From Terriglobia bacterium (lineage in GTDB: Bacteria; Acidobacteriota; Terriglobia; Versatilivoradales; Versatilivoraceae): a stretch of DNA of 64,000 bases. Position numbers and translations under genes: made by a program. Shown in pieces: positions 26,822 through 35,082 of this stretch (within the stretch, counting starts at the first letter, position 1; the number at the start of each line of letters is the position of its first letter). The notes beneath the pieces are model-generated. The model ran no database searches, was not told the origin of the DNA, and was given only the letters and a program-made list of their open reading frames with translations. Location: contig OX638355.1 in assembly GCA_951813285.1 (NCBI GenBank), positions 3,429,136 through 3,493,135 of the forward strand, read 5' to 3'.

Positions 26822-27676
26822 ATGCAATTTGCCAAAGCAGAGGCCCTGGGCAACGACTTCGTGATCGTCGATGCCCGGCAACTGGACGGGAAGGATGCCT
26901 CCAGGGTCGCCCGGCAGGTATGCCGGCGCTCCTTCGACCTGGGAGCGGACGGCCTGATCCTGTTTCGGCAGACGGAGGCCTCTCCACGGCCGGACCTTTC
27001 CATGCAGGTCTTCAATGCGGACGGGAGCGAGGCGGAAATCTCCGGCAACGGCCTGCGCTGCCTGGCGGCCTTGTTGATCCAGCAGGGGCAGGCAGCCGGC
27101 AGGGCCCTCACCATCCAAACCCGCGCCGGCGCCAAGCGGCTGACGCTGACGGGCTCCGAACCGCCCGGTTACAGTTTCAATCTGTCGATGGGGGAGCCGA
27201 TTCTGGATCCAGGAGCCATCGACTTCCGACCGGATGTCCCCGGCGCCTCTCTGGTGGGGTATCCGCTGACAGTCGAGGAGCTCATTTGTCGGGTCACGGT
27301 CACATCGATGGGCAACCCGCACTGCTCACTGATAGTGGAAGATCTGGAGAAAACCGATTGGGAAGGACTGGGGCAACGGATTGAAGTCCATCCCTGCTTT
27401 CCGCGCCGCACCAACGTGGAGTTCGTGCAGGTCCTGGACCGAGGCAATCTGGCCGTTCGCTTCTGGGAGCGTGGGGTGGGGAAGACCCTGGCCTCGGGCA
27501 CGGGAGGCTGTGCCGCGGTCGTGGCCGCTTGCCTGAACGGGGCCTCCGACCGGACGGTTCAGGTCCATACCGTGGGAGGGATCCTGCAGGTTCATTGGCA
27601 GGAGAATAACCAAATGTCACTCACCGGACCCGCCAGGATTGTTTGCGAGGGCCATTACTATCCAGTGGAGGGCTGA
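26822..27676 (+). CDS. dapF: Diaminopimelate epimerase
   Basis: A 284-residue enzyme converting LL- to meso-diaminopimelate for lysine and peptidoglycan synthesis. Both catalytic cysteines are present in their motifs: SGNGLRC at about residue 79 and ASGTGGCAA at about residue 230. The opening KAEALGNDFVIVD and MGNPHCSLIV are also characteristic. It starts 12 bases after the PfkB kinase stop. Other lysine genes are not in the window. Confidence 0.94.
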   Translation: MQFAKAEALGNDFVIVDARQLDGKDASRVARQVCRRSFDLGADGLILFRQTEASPRPDLSMQVFNADGSEAEISGNGLRCLAALLIQQGQAAGRALTIQTRAGAKRLTLTGSEPPGYSFNLSMGEPILDPGAIDFRPDVPGASLVGYPLTVEELICRVTVTSMGNPHCSLIVEDLEKTDWEGLGQRIEVHPCFPRRTNVEFVQVLDRGNLAVRFWERGVGKTLASGTGGCAAVVAACLNGASDRTVQVHTVGGILQVHWQENNQMSLTGPARIVCEGHYYPVEG

Positions 27677-27725
27677 CCCGCTCGCAATCGGGATTCGGCA
27701 AGAGGAGATCCAAGGAGGAACACCC

Positions 27726-28145
27726 GTGCCGGTTGAAAGTCGAACCATCCGCTTGTCCACGCGAGGTTTCTGCGATGTGGTGGATATCACCTCTGAAATC
27801 CAATCCGCCCTGGCCGGGCAATCGCTCTCGGCCGGTGTAATCACTCTGTTTGTCCCCGGCTCCACCGCGGGCCTGACCACCCTGGAATATGAGCCGGGTT
27901 GCGTCCAGGACCTCCAGGACGCGTTCGAACGCCTGTTGCCGCAGGCTGCCGATTACGCGCACAACGCTCGCTGGGGCGACGGCAACGGCTTTTCACACGT
28001 CCGGGCGGCGCTGCTGGGTCCGTCGCTGCAGGTTCCGTTCGCCGACGGGGAGTTGAAGCTCGGGACCTGGCAGCAGGTGGTGCTGGTCGACTTCGACAAT
28101 CGACCCCGTCAGCGGAAAGTCCTGTTGCAGTTCATCGGAGAATAG
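27726..28145 (+). CDS. YjbQ/UPF0047 family protein
   Basis: A 139-residue single-domain protein of the UPF0047 (YjbQ) family, some members of which have weak thiamine-phosphate-synthase activity; the true role is unclear. Diagnostic blocks are GSTAGLTTLEYEPG, then GDGNGFSHVRAALLG and GELKLGTWQQVVLVDFDNRPR. GTG 27726 follows AGGAGG by 7 bases, which decides it over the longer frame overlapping dapF. It is the last gene of this co-directional run before a 1.1-kb repeat pile. Confidence 0.87.
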   Translation: MPVESRTIRLSTRGFCDVVDITSEIQSALAGQSLSAGVITLFVPGSTAGLTTLEYEPGCVQDLQDAFERLLPQAADYAHNARWGDGNGFSHVRAALLGPSLQVPFADGELKLGTWQQVVLVDFDNRPRQRKVLLQFIGE

Positions 28146-28390
28146 GGCTGGTCACTTATTTGAAACAAACGAAAAAAGACAAAAGGAAAAGAGTGATCCA
28201 CGAAGACACACGAAGAACGACGAAGGGACACCAAGGCGCTGGAGAAGGCCCAAGAGGGATGGGACGAAGGTCGGCAAGGGGGTCTACGAAGGACACAAGG
28301 GACAAAGAGGATTTGTCCGCGAAGAAGCAACAAGGACCGCGGCGGAGCCCGTGGGGGGCTTCCGACCCCATCGTGATTTAAAGAGATCAT

Positions 28391-28540
28391 TAACATCGAT
28401 GCACAGGATGCACAGGATTCTTCAGGAAACGGCTGGCTTCTAATGCCGGGAATCCGCAAATCCGCACCGGATCATCGCCCGAGTTGGCTTCTGGTGCAGG
28501 AAGCTCTCATCCTGCTAATCCTGCGCACCGATGTTCAATT
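28391..28540 (-). mobile_element. MITE-like element with cacaggat ends, copy 2, inverted
   Basis: The left end taacatcgatgcacaggatg is identical to the end of copy 1. The right end (atcctgcgcaccgatgttca) has several differences. The interior aligns to the reverse complement of 21940-22054, for instance aatccgcaaatccgc and tggtgcaggaagctctc, so this copy is in opposite orientation. It has no ORF. Confidence 0.5.
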
Positions 28541-28611
28541 AGGTAGAAAACCGTGCTAAGGGAACAGGGTGTTTGTTCCCGACCGGCTATGAAGATTCGT
28601 TGTTTCACTCT

Positions 28612-28831
28612 AAAGGAAAACGGCGAACCACGAATGGACACGAATGAACACCAATAAACGGATTGATGAGTTGTGGATTGGGGGGTGTGACAATCGAGAT
28701 CGAGGGGTTATCTACGAAGGACACGAAGTCATACCAGGGTAACAGCGTTGCAGAAGCATTGTGGTGCCGCTTCTCGTTCGAGTGAGTCCACCTGCATTCG
28801 TGTGAATTCGTGTTCATTCGTGGTTCGTCTT
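28612..28831 (+). mobile_element. MITE-like 220-bp element, copy 2
   Basis: Same length as copy 1 at 20531-20750, about 95% identical, with no gaps. Inverted arms (gaaccacgaatggacacg and its imperfect complement) are preserved exactly, while all 11 differences I count fall between the arms. Confidence 0.6.
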
Positions 28832-29248
28832 CATTTCCATAACGAAAAGGGCTGGCTGTTTCTCCTCTGAATGATCCGCCCCGGCGTGAGGGGCGGGGGC
28901 CGGGCTTACCTGAGAATTTGCTGCTTTAGCCGGCTTCCTTAAGAGCGGCGAAGCCGCGGCAGCACTTAGCCGTGGGCGTCAGCCCATGGGAAACGTCGCC
29001 TATGGGTGCCGAGCCGCGTAGGCGGCGGCAGCAAATGCCGGTGAGCCCAAGTGAAGCACAAGCCGACGCAATGATGTTTATCCTGTTTATCCTGTGCATC
29101 CATGTTCAATAAATAGAAAACCGGTTTTGCACGACATGGCCCTTGTTCCCGTCAGGCCATGAAGATGCGTTGTTTCACCCTCGTGTGATCCGCCGGCAGG
29201 GCAAGGCCCGGACTTTGCCTGTTCCCGAAAGCAACAACTCTCCACTCT

Positions 29249-30490
29249 TCACTCTCCACTCTCCACTGCCTTTCTGCCTCCGACCCGTCGATAGACCATC
29301 AGCGCAAGCAGCCCGTAGAGGATCCCGTCCCCCCAAAAAACCCAGTACACGCTAATGGAGGCCAACAGTCCGGACAGGATGGGGCCGAAGGCGTTGCCCA
29401 TCATGGTGAAACTCGAAAGCAGGCCGAAGCCGGAAGCCCGCCGCTCGTTGGGAATGACCCGGCTGGCGAGGCTGTAGGCAATGGTCACGATGCCCCCCGC
29501 CAGAAATGCCTGCGAGACCCGAAGCACCAGGAGATGGGTAGCGCTGGTCGCCAGGGTCAGCGCCAGGCAAAAGGCAAGCCCGAGGCCCAGCCGCTGCAGA
29601 AGGAGCCTGCGGGCCGGGGATCGAGCCATCTTTCGGCCGAAATACCAGGCAGCCAGGCTTTCCCCGAAGGCGGACAGGGAGAGGATCAGGCCGGACAAGC
29701 TTGCCGCCCGGACCTGATTGGCGGTCACGGAGGTTACGAATAGCGGGATGGCCGGGGCAAAGCTGCGTTCGATCACGGTGGCCACGAGCAGCAAGAAAGC
29801 CAGGACCTTCAGGTTGGGTAGTCGCCACAGGGAGAACAGGCCCCCGGGGGCGGTCTCGTCTTCGGGAGCTGCTCGAGAAGAATCTCGATTGGGGTTGTCC
29901 CGGTATAGAAGGAGAAACAACACCAGGGTGAGGAAACACATTGCCGCCGTGACGAAAAAGGTGTTTCGAATACCGATCCAGGCTGCCAGAAGGCCTCCCA
30001 GGAATGGGCCCAGGGCCATGCTGAAGGTTTGGGTTGCCTGTAGACCGCCGATCGCCCGCGTGATCCTGTCCTTTGGAGCGGAGTGGGCCACCAGGGCGAC
30101 TGAGACGGATCCGAATCCCCCGAAGAACCCCGAGAGAATCCTGAGAAACAACAGCTCCTGAACGTTTCTGGCCAGGCCCATCAAAAACCAGATCACGAAC
30201 AGAACCAGTGAGACGCGGATGGCCATGATCCTGAGGCCGTAGCGGTCGGCCAGCTTTCCCCAGAGGGGACCGACGAACGAGGTGATCAGAGGGCTGATTC
30301 CCAGGATGAGCCCCGACCAGATGGCCACCTCCGCTTTGGACTCAACCCCCAGTTGAGCCACGTAAATCGGCAGAAAGGGCATGACGAGCATGAACCCGGC
30401 GCCGATGAGGGCGGCCGAAAAAGTGGCGGCCAGGTGGTTGCGGCGCCACTGTTCAAGAAGCAGCCATTGCAGGGGAATAAAACGGGTCAT
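29249..30490 (-). CDS. MFS transporter
   Basis: A 413-residue protein with about 12 hydrophobic segments in two halves separated by a charged loop at about residues 200-225. The loop after segment 2 carries the MFS motif as GPLWGKLADRYGLR, and LGPFLGGLLAAWIG is the segment-5 motif of drug:proton antiporters. It resembles multidrug or sugar efflux carriers. It follows the CPBP protease gene after 37 bases. Its last residues (AVESGE) and stop are read from the S repeat, so the native C-terminus has probably been replaced or trimmed. Substrate unknown. Confidence 0.88.
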   Translation of the reverse strand: MTRFIPLQWLLLEQWRRNHLAATFSAALIGAGFMLVMPFLPIYVAQLGVESKAEVAIWSGLILGISPLITSFVGPLWGKLADRYGLRIMAIRVSLVLFVIWFLMGLARNVQELLFLRILSGFFGGFGSVSVALVAHSAPKDRITRAIGGLQATQTFSMALGPFLGGLLAAWIGIRNTFFVTAAMCFLTLVLFLLLYRDNPNRDSSRAAPEDETAPGGLFSLWRLPNLKVLAFLLLVATVIERSFAPAIPLFVTSVTANQVRAASLSGLILSLSAFGESLAAWYFGRKMARSPARRLLLQRLGLGLAFCLALTLATSATHLLVLRVSQAFLAGGIVTIAYSLASRVIPNERRASGFGLLSSFTMMGNAFGPILSGLLASISVYWVFWGDGILYGLLALMVYRRVGGRKAVESGE

Positions 30491-30527
30491 GGAATGGGTT
30501 TGATCCGGCGCGATTCGAGCCCGGCGG

Positions 30528-31085
30528 TCAGCCCGAATCGGTGGATGGAGCCGGTTCCGAATGGTTGAGCAGCCAGATCATGACAAAGTTGACGGCGACA
30601 TGCGACAGGGTATTGGGGAACAGGGTGCCACTCAGCTCGAAGAGAGATCCGAAGAGAAGGCCTGCGAAGGCCGCGTAGGCGGCCCACGGGAGAAACACCT
30701 TGTGGGGAATAAGGTGCACGGCTCCAAAGAGCAGGCTGGTGGGAACCAGTCCCAGCAGAGGTTGAATGGCGCCTCGGAAGAAGACTTCTTCGGCCGTACC
30801 GCTGAACAGGGCGATGGCTCCGATCTGCCAACTCCCCAAGGGGGCCAGTATCCTTCGGAACTCCTGATCCAGTTGTCGAGCCCAGCGAAAATTCCTGCTG
30901 GCGAAGAGCGATAGCGCAATCAGCAGCAGGGCTACTCCCAGGCCCCAAAGCAGGAAAGTTGCGGCAGTTGCTCTTTCGGTTGGGAAAAAGAGAATCCGGG
31001 ACAGTCGGCCTTGAAGGTAAATGATCCCCATGGACAGAAGCCACAGGACCAGGTAGAAACGCAGGGCCGGCACCAGTATGGTCAT
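30528..31085 (-). CDS. CPBP-family intramembrane metalloprotease
   Basis: A 185-residue membrane protein with the three motifs of the CAAX protease and bacteriocin-processing family: EEVFFRG (paired glutamates and arginine) at about residues 99-105, FGAVHL (histidine), and SHVAVNFVMIW. About six hydrophobic segments are present. Members process or sort membrane proteins and some act in bacteriocin immunity; the substrate is not deducible. It lies between argJ and the MFS gene, in the same orientation with short gaps. Confidence 0.85.
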   Translation of the reverse strand: MTILVPALRFYLVLWLLSMGIIYLQGRLSRILFFPTERATAATFLLWGLGVALLLIALSLFASRNFRWARQLDQEFRRILAPLGSWQIGAIALFSGTAEEVFFRGAIQPLLGLVPTSLLFGAVHLIPHKVFLPWAAYAAFAGLLFGSLFELSGTLFPNTLSHVAVNFVMIWLLNHSEPAPSTDSG

Positions 31086-31160
31086 TTTAGCCTGGCGCTC
31101 CCATCTTGAAAGGCACGGCTCTGTAGAGGGGAGTCCGGCAAGTGGCGCCTCTCCACCGCC

Positions 31161-32378
31161 TCAGGTGCGGTAGTCGGCATTGATGCGAATGTACTCGATG
31201 GTGAGGTCGCAGGTCCAAAAGGTGGCATCCGAACTGCCGGCATGCAGGTGAACGGTGAGATCGATGTCCTGTTGACGCAGGATCTCGCTGGCGCGGTTTT
31301 CTTCAAAGTCCACGGCTCCACCCTCACGGCAGACGACCAGGTCCCCCAGGGAAATGGAGACGCGGCTGCTGTCGAAAGGAACGCCGGCATAGCCCGCGGC
31401 GCAGATAATCCGCCCCCAGTTGGCATCCTCCCCGGCCAGGGCCGTCTTTACCAGGGGGGAATTGGCGATGCTCCGGGCGATTTGGGCCGCGTCCTCCTCG
31501 GAAGGGGCGCCGGTCACCCGTATGGTCACAAACTTGCGGGCGCCTTCTCCATCCCGGACAACCTGCTGAGCCAGACTCTGGCATACCCGGGTCAGCCCCT
31601 CGACGAATAGTTCCAGGGCGGAACTGTGTGGCTGGATCGCCGGCATTCCCGAGCCACCGTTGGCCATGACGGCCAGGGTGTCGTTGGTCGAGGTGTCCCC
31701 GTCGACGGAAATCCGGTTGTAACTGCGCCGGTTGGCCTGCGCGAGCGCTTCCCGCAGCAGGGCAGGACCGATCGCGGCATCGGTCAGCACAAACCCCAGG
31801 GTGGTGGCCATTTGTGGATGAATCATGCCGGCCCCCTTGGTCATGCCGGCAATGCGCACCGGCCGGCCGTCTATGGAGGTTTCGGCGGTGCAGACCTTTG
31901 GTCGGGTGTCGGTGGTCAGGATGGCCCGAGCGGCGGCCCCCAGACCCTCGGAACTCAATCCCTGTTTCAGGTCATCCAGTTTGCCGGTGATGCGTTCCGC
32001 CGGAAGGGGAACTCCAATGACTCCGGTGGAGCACACCAGGACCTGTTGCATCGGGATGGACAGCGTCCTGGCGGTGGCCTCGGCCATGGCCCGGGCAGCG
32101 ATCATGCCGGGTTCCCCGGTGCAGGCATTGGCGTTTCCCGAGTTGACGATCATGGCTTGCAACGCGCCCCGGCTTTCAAGCAGGTGTCGTTGGGAGACGA
32201 CCACCGGAGCGGCCTTGACGGCGTTGGTGGTGAACACCGATGCTCCCCAGCAGGGCCGGGTGGAGTAGAGCAGGGCCACATCCAGGCCTGACGGCTTGAT
32301 CCCGGAAGCCACGGCGGCTGCCTGGAAGTCCTTGGGCGGTAAAATCTCGGCAGCATTCAGGGTCCAGCTTTCAGACAC
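31161..32378 (-). CDS. argJ: Glutamate N-acetyltransferase / ornithine acetyltransferase
   Basis: A 405-residue self-cleaving acetyltransferase that moves the acetyl group from acetylornithine to glutamate, making the arginine pathway cyclic. The autocleavage site with the nucleophilic threonine is in TKGAGMIHPQMATTLGF at about residues 175-191, and SVDGDTSTNDTLAVMANG is also diagnostic. It ends IRINADYRT, as expected. A GTG start at 32378 follows AAAGG by 7 bases and lies 4 bases after argH. The presence of ArgJ explains the absence of argE and argA here. Whether it also uses acetyl-CoA (bifunctional) cannot be read directly. Confidence 0.94.
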   Translation of the reverse strand: MSESWTLNAAEILPPKDFQAAAVASGIKPSGLDVALLYSTRPCWGASVFTTNAVKAAPVVVSQRHLLESRGALQAMIVNSGNANACTGEPGMIAARAMAEATARTLSIPMQQVLVCSTGVIGVPLPAERITGKLDDLKQGLSSEGLGAAARAILTTDTRPKVCTAETSIDGRPVRIAGMTKGAGMIHPQMATTLGFVLTDAAIGPALLREALAQANRRSYNRISVDGDTSTNDTLAVMANGGSGMPAIQPHSSALELFVEGLTRVCQSLAQQVVRDGEGARKFVTIRVTGAPSEEDAAQIARSIANSPLVKTALAGEDANWGRIICAAGYAGVPFDSSRVSISLGDLVVCREGGAVDFEENRASEILRQQDIDLTVHLHAGSSDATFWTCDLTIEYIRINADYRT

Positions 32379-32382
32379 GTGT

Positions 32383-33798
32383 TTACCTTTCAGAGGAGTT
32401 CTTCAGCCCCAGGGACTGCTCCGCCCGCGACAGAGCTTCGGCAACTCGGGCCGGCGCCGTCCCGCCCGGGACGGACCGCGCCTCGAGGCTATGCCGGACC
32501 GAAAGGGTTTCGACGAGATCATCGGCAAAGAGCGGAGAAAACTGCCGGTAGCGACTCAGCGGCAATTCCGAGAGCCGGATGCGCCGCCCTTCGCATTCCA
32601 GAACGATTCGCCCCACCAGCTGATGGGCCTCGCGGAAGGGCATTCCCTTGCGGACCAGGTAATCGGCAAGATCGGTGGCGGCCATGAAGTCGCCTTCCAG
32701 GGTTCTCCTGGCCGCCTCGGCATCGATCTTGAGGGTGCCGACCACCACCTGAGCCACCTGGAGGCAGTCCAGCAGGGTGTCCAGGGTGTCGAAGAGAGCC
32801 TCCTTGTCTTCCTGCAGGTCCTTGTTGTAGGTCAAGGGCAGTCCCTTGAGCAGAACCAGGAGTCTGGTGAGATTGCCGATGATTCTTCCCGACTTGCCTC
32901 GCAGCAGTTCCAGGGAATCCGGATTCTTCTTTTGAGGCATGAGGCTGCTTCCGGTGGTGACTTGATCCGAAAGCTCGACCCAGCCGCACTCGGGCGTCGA
33001 GAAAAAGATCAAGTCCTCGGCCAGTCGGCTCAGGTGCACCAGCGTGAGTGAGCCGGCGCTGACAAAGTCCACCAGGTAGTCCCGGTCGCTGACGGCGTCG
33101 AGGCTGTTGGCCGTCATGCGGGCGAAATCGAGTTTCCGGCGCAGGGCCTCGCGGTCGACGGCAAAGGCGTTGCCGGCCAGTGCTCCCGCTCCCAGGGGCA
33201 TGCAATCGGTGCGGCGGAAGCAGTCCTCGAAACGCTCGCGGTCCCGGGAGAACATCTCGAAATAGGCCAGCAGATAGTGGGCCAGCAGAATGGGCTGGGC
33301 CTTCCTCAAATGGGTGTAGCCGGGAATCACCACATCGGTGTGCCTCCTGGCCTGGTTCAGCAGCTCGCCCATCAACGCCTTGAGACCCTGCTGGACCTGG
33401 CCGATGGCTTTCTTGAGAAAAAGCCGGGTATCCACCGCCACCTGGTCGTTTCGACTTCTTCCGGTGTGGAGCTTCAACCCGGCTTCTCCAATGGTCTCCA
33501 CCAGTTGTGCTTCCACGAAGCTGTGAACATCCTCGTCCTTCGCCTCCGCCAGGAAATTGAGGTCCTGCTGGGCCCGGCTGCGGATTTCACCCAATCCCTC
33601 CAGGATCCGGCGGAGTTCCCGGGGAGAGAGCACACCGGCCTTTTCCAGCGCCTCGGCGTAAGCCATGGAGCCCTCGATGTCTTCCAGAATGAGCCGCCGA
33701 TCCAGGCTTAAACTGCTGTTGAAGCGCTCGAAAGCCTCATCCATGCCTTGGGTAAACCTTCCGCCCCAGATACTCACGGCTCCAACCTTCCGTTTCAT
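32383..33798 (-). CDS. argH: Argininosuccinate lyase
   Basis: A 471-residue member of the fumarase/aspartase superfamily that splits argininosuccinate to arginine and fumarate, the last step of synthesis. The superfamily signature GSSLMPQKKNPDSLELLRGK is intact, as are IWGGRFTQGMD at the N-terminus and VEAQLVETIGEAGLKLHTGRSRND with the catalytic region (located by HTGRSRND). The start is uncertain: ATG 33798 or GTG 33777 (giving VSIWGGRF, closer to family length). It is followed by argJ after 4 bases. Confidence 0.94.
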   Translation of the reverse strand: MKRKVGAVSIWGGRFTQGMDEAFERFNSSLSLDRRLILEDIEGSMAYAEALEKAGVLSPRELRRILEGLGEIRSRAQQDLNFLAEAKDEDVHSFVEAQLVETIGEAGLKLHTGRSRNDQVAVDTRLFLKKAIGQVQQGLKALMGELLNQARRHTDVVIPGYTHLRKAQPILLAHYLLAYFEMFSRDRERFEDCFRRTDCMPLGAGALAGNAFAVDREALRRKLDFARMTANSLDAVSDRDYLVDFVSAGSLTLVHLSRLAEDLIFFSTPECGWVELSDQVTTGSSLMPQKKNPDSLELLRGKSGRIIGNLTRLLVLLKGLPLTYNKDLQEDKEALFDTLDTLLDCLQVAQVVVGTLKIDAEAARRTLEGDFMAATDLADYLVRKGMPFREAHQLVGRIVLECEGRRIRLSELPLSRYRQFSPLFADDLVETLSVRHSLEARSVPGGTAPARVAEALSRAEQSLGLKNSSER

Positions 33799-33861
33799 TG
33801 TGCGAACCGCGTCCCACGATAGGGAACATGCGCGGTCCAACCGTGCCGGCCAACCCCGCTC

Positions 33862-35070
33862 TCAGCGGTCCGATGGTTGCCGCTGAAGCAGGGCGCGGAC
33901 TTGAACGGGTAGTCCGAAGAGGTTGATGAACCCCTCCGCGTCTGCCTGCCGGTAGCCGCCGGCCTGGTCGAAGCTGGCCAGGTCTTCCCGGTAGAGGCTG
34001 TGGCGGGAGGAGCGGGAGGCCACCGTGAGGTTGCCCTTGTAGAGTTTCAGGCGGACGGCGCCGCTGACCGGCTGTTGAGTCGCCGTCACAAAGGCATCCA
34101 GGGCCTCGCGTAGCGGGGTGAACCACTGCCCGTTGTAGACCAGGTCGGCGTAGGTGAGAGCCAGCATGTCCTTGACCCGCAGCGTGTCCCGGTCCAGGCA
34201 GATGGACTCCAGCTCTCGGTGGGCCTGCATCAGAATGGTTCCGCCCGGAGTCTCGTAAGTCCCTCTGGACTTCATTCCCACCAATCGGTTCTCGACCATG
34301 TCGACCCGGCCGATGCCGTGTTCTCCCCCAATCCGGTTGGCCTGCTCGACCAGTTCGGCGGCCGCCAGGCGCCGGCCGTCCAGTCCGACCGGGGTCCCGG
34401 ATTCGAATTCCACTTCCAGGTAGCGGGGTTTGTCGGGCGCCTCCTCCGGCGCCGCGGTGAGACTCCAGACCGATTCCTCGGGTTCGGAGGTCGGGTCTTC
34501 CAGCGCCCCCCCTTCATGGCTGAGGTGCCACAGGTTGCGGTCCTCGCTGTAGATCTTTTCCCTGCTTGCCGTGATGGGGATTCGCCGCTGGTGGGCGTAA
34601 TCGATGGCGTCCTCCCGGGAATTGATGTCCCACTCCCGCCAGGGAGCAATCACCTGCAGGTGGGGAGCCAGGGCCTTGTAGGTGAGTTCGAAACGGACCT
34701 GGTCGTTGCCCTTGCCGGTGCAACCGTGAGCCACCGCATCCGCTCCTTCCAGGATGGCGATCTCAACCTGCCGCTTGGCCAGAATGGGGCGTGCAATGGA
34801 GGTTCCCAGCAGGTATTTGCGCTCGAAAATGGCTCCGGCCCGCAGGGTGGGCCAGACGTAGTCCCGAATGAACTCCTCCTTGAGATCCTCCACGTAGAGC
34901 TTGCTGGCTCCGGTTTTCAGCGCCTTTTCCTGCAGTCCTTCCAGCTCTTCGGCCTGGCCGACATCGCCCGCCATGGCGATCACTTCACAGCCATAGTTCT
35001 CCTTGAGCCATGGAATGATAATCGAGGTATCCAACCCGCCGGAATAGGCGAGTACGACTTTCCTGACCAC
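33862..35070 (-). CDS. argG: Argininosuccinate synthase
   Basis: A 402-residue ATP-dependent enzyme joining citrulline and aspartate. The P-loop-like AYSGGLDTS is at residues 9-17, [13 protein letters not shown] and [15 protein letters not shown] are diagnostic, and [20 protein letters not shown] fits the type I family. It starts 12 bases after argF, with a GAGG-type sequence (AGAGGAGG) upstream of the ATG. The enzyme is cytoplasmic and tetrameric in characterised members. Confidence 0.95.
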   Translation of the reverse strand: MVRKVVLAYSGGLDTSIIIPWLKENYGCEVIAMAGDVGQAEELEGLQEKALKTGASKLYVEDLKEEFIRDYVWPTLRAGAIFERKYLLGTSIARPILAKRQVEIAILEGADAVAHGCTGKGNDQVRFELTYKALAPHLQVIAPWREWDINSREDAIDYAHQRRIPITASREKIYSEDRNLWHLSHEGGALEDPTSEPEESVWSLTAAPEEAPDKPRYLEVEFESGTPVGLDGRRLAAAELVEQANRIGGEHGIGRVDMVENRLVGMKSRGTYETPGGTILMQAHRELESICLDRDTLRVKDMLALTYADLVYNGQWFTPLREALDAFVTATQQPVSGAVRLKLYKGNLTVASRSSRHSLYREDLASFDQAGGYRQADAEGFINLFGLPVQVRALLQRQPSDR

Positions 35071-35082
35071 GACAAACCTCCT

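Larger units (their letters stand above)
28158..29275 (+). repeat. 1.1-kb composite repeat pile
   Basis: The largest repeat pile in the window. Order: A-B (28158-28255, with the same gcgctggagaaggcccaaga extension as at 20500), a short B fragment near 28270, the cacaggat inverted element (28391-28540), a linker with gaaaaccg and gaagattcgttgtttcac, the 220-bp element (28612-28831), C (28869-28900), D (28930-28990 plus a part near 29010), then a second half cacaggat element (29075-29103) with the same linker (29110-29180), a C fragment and finally S (29245-29275). S overlaps the end of the MFS gene. No protein-coding gene is credible here. Confidence 0.85.
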
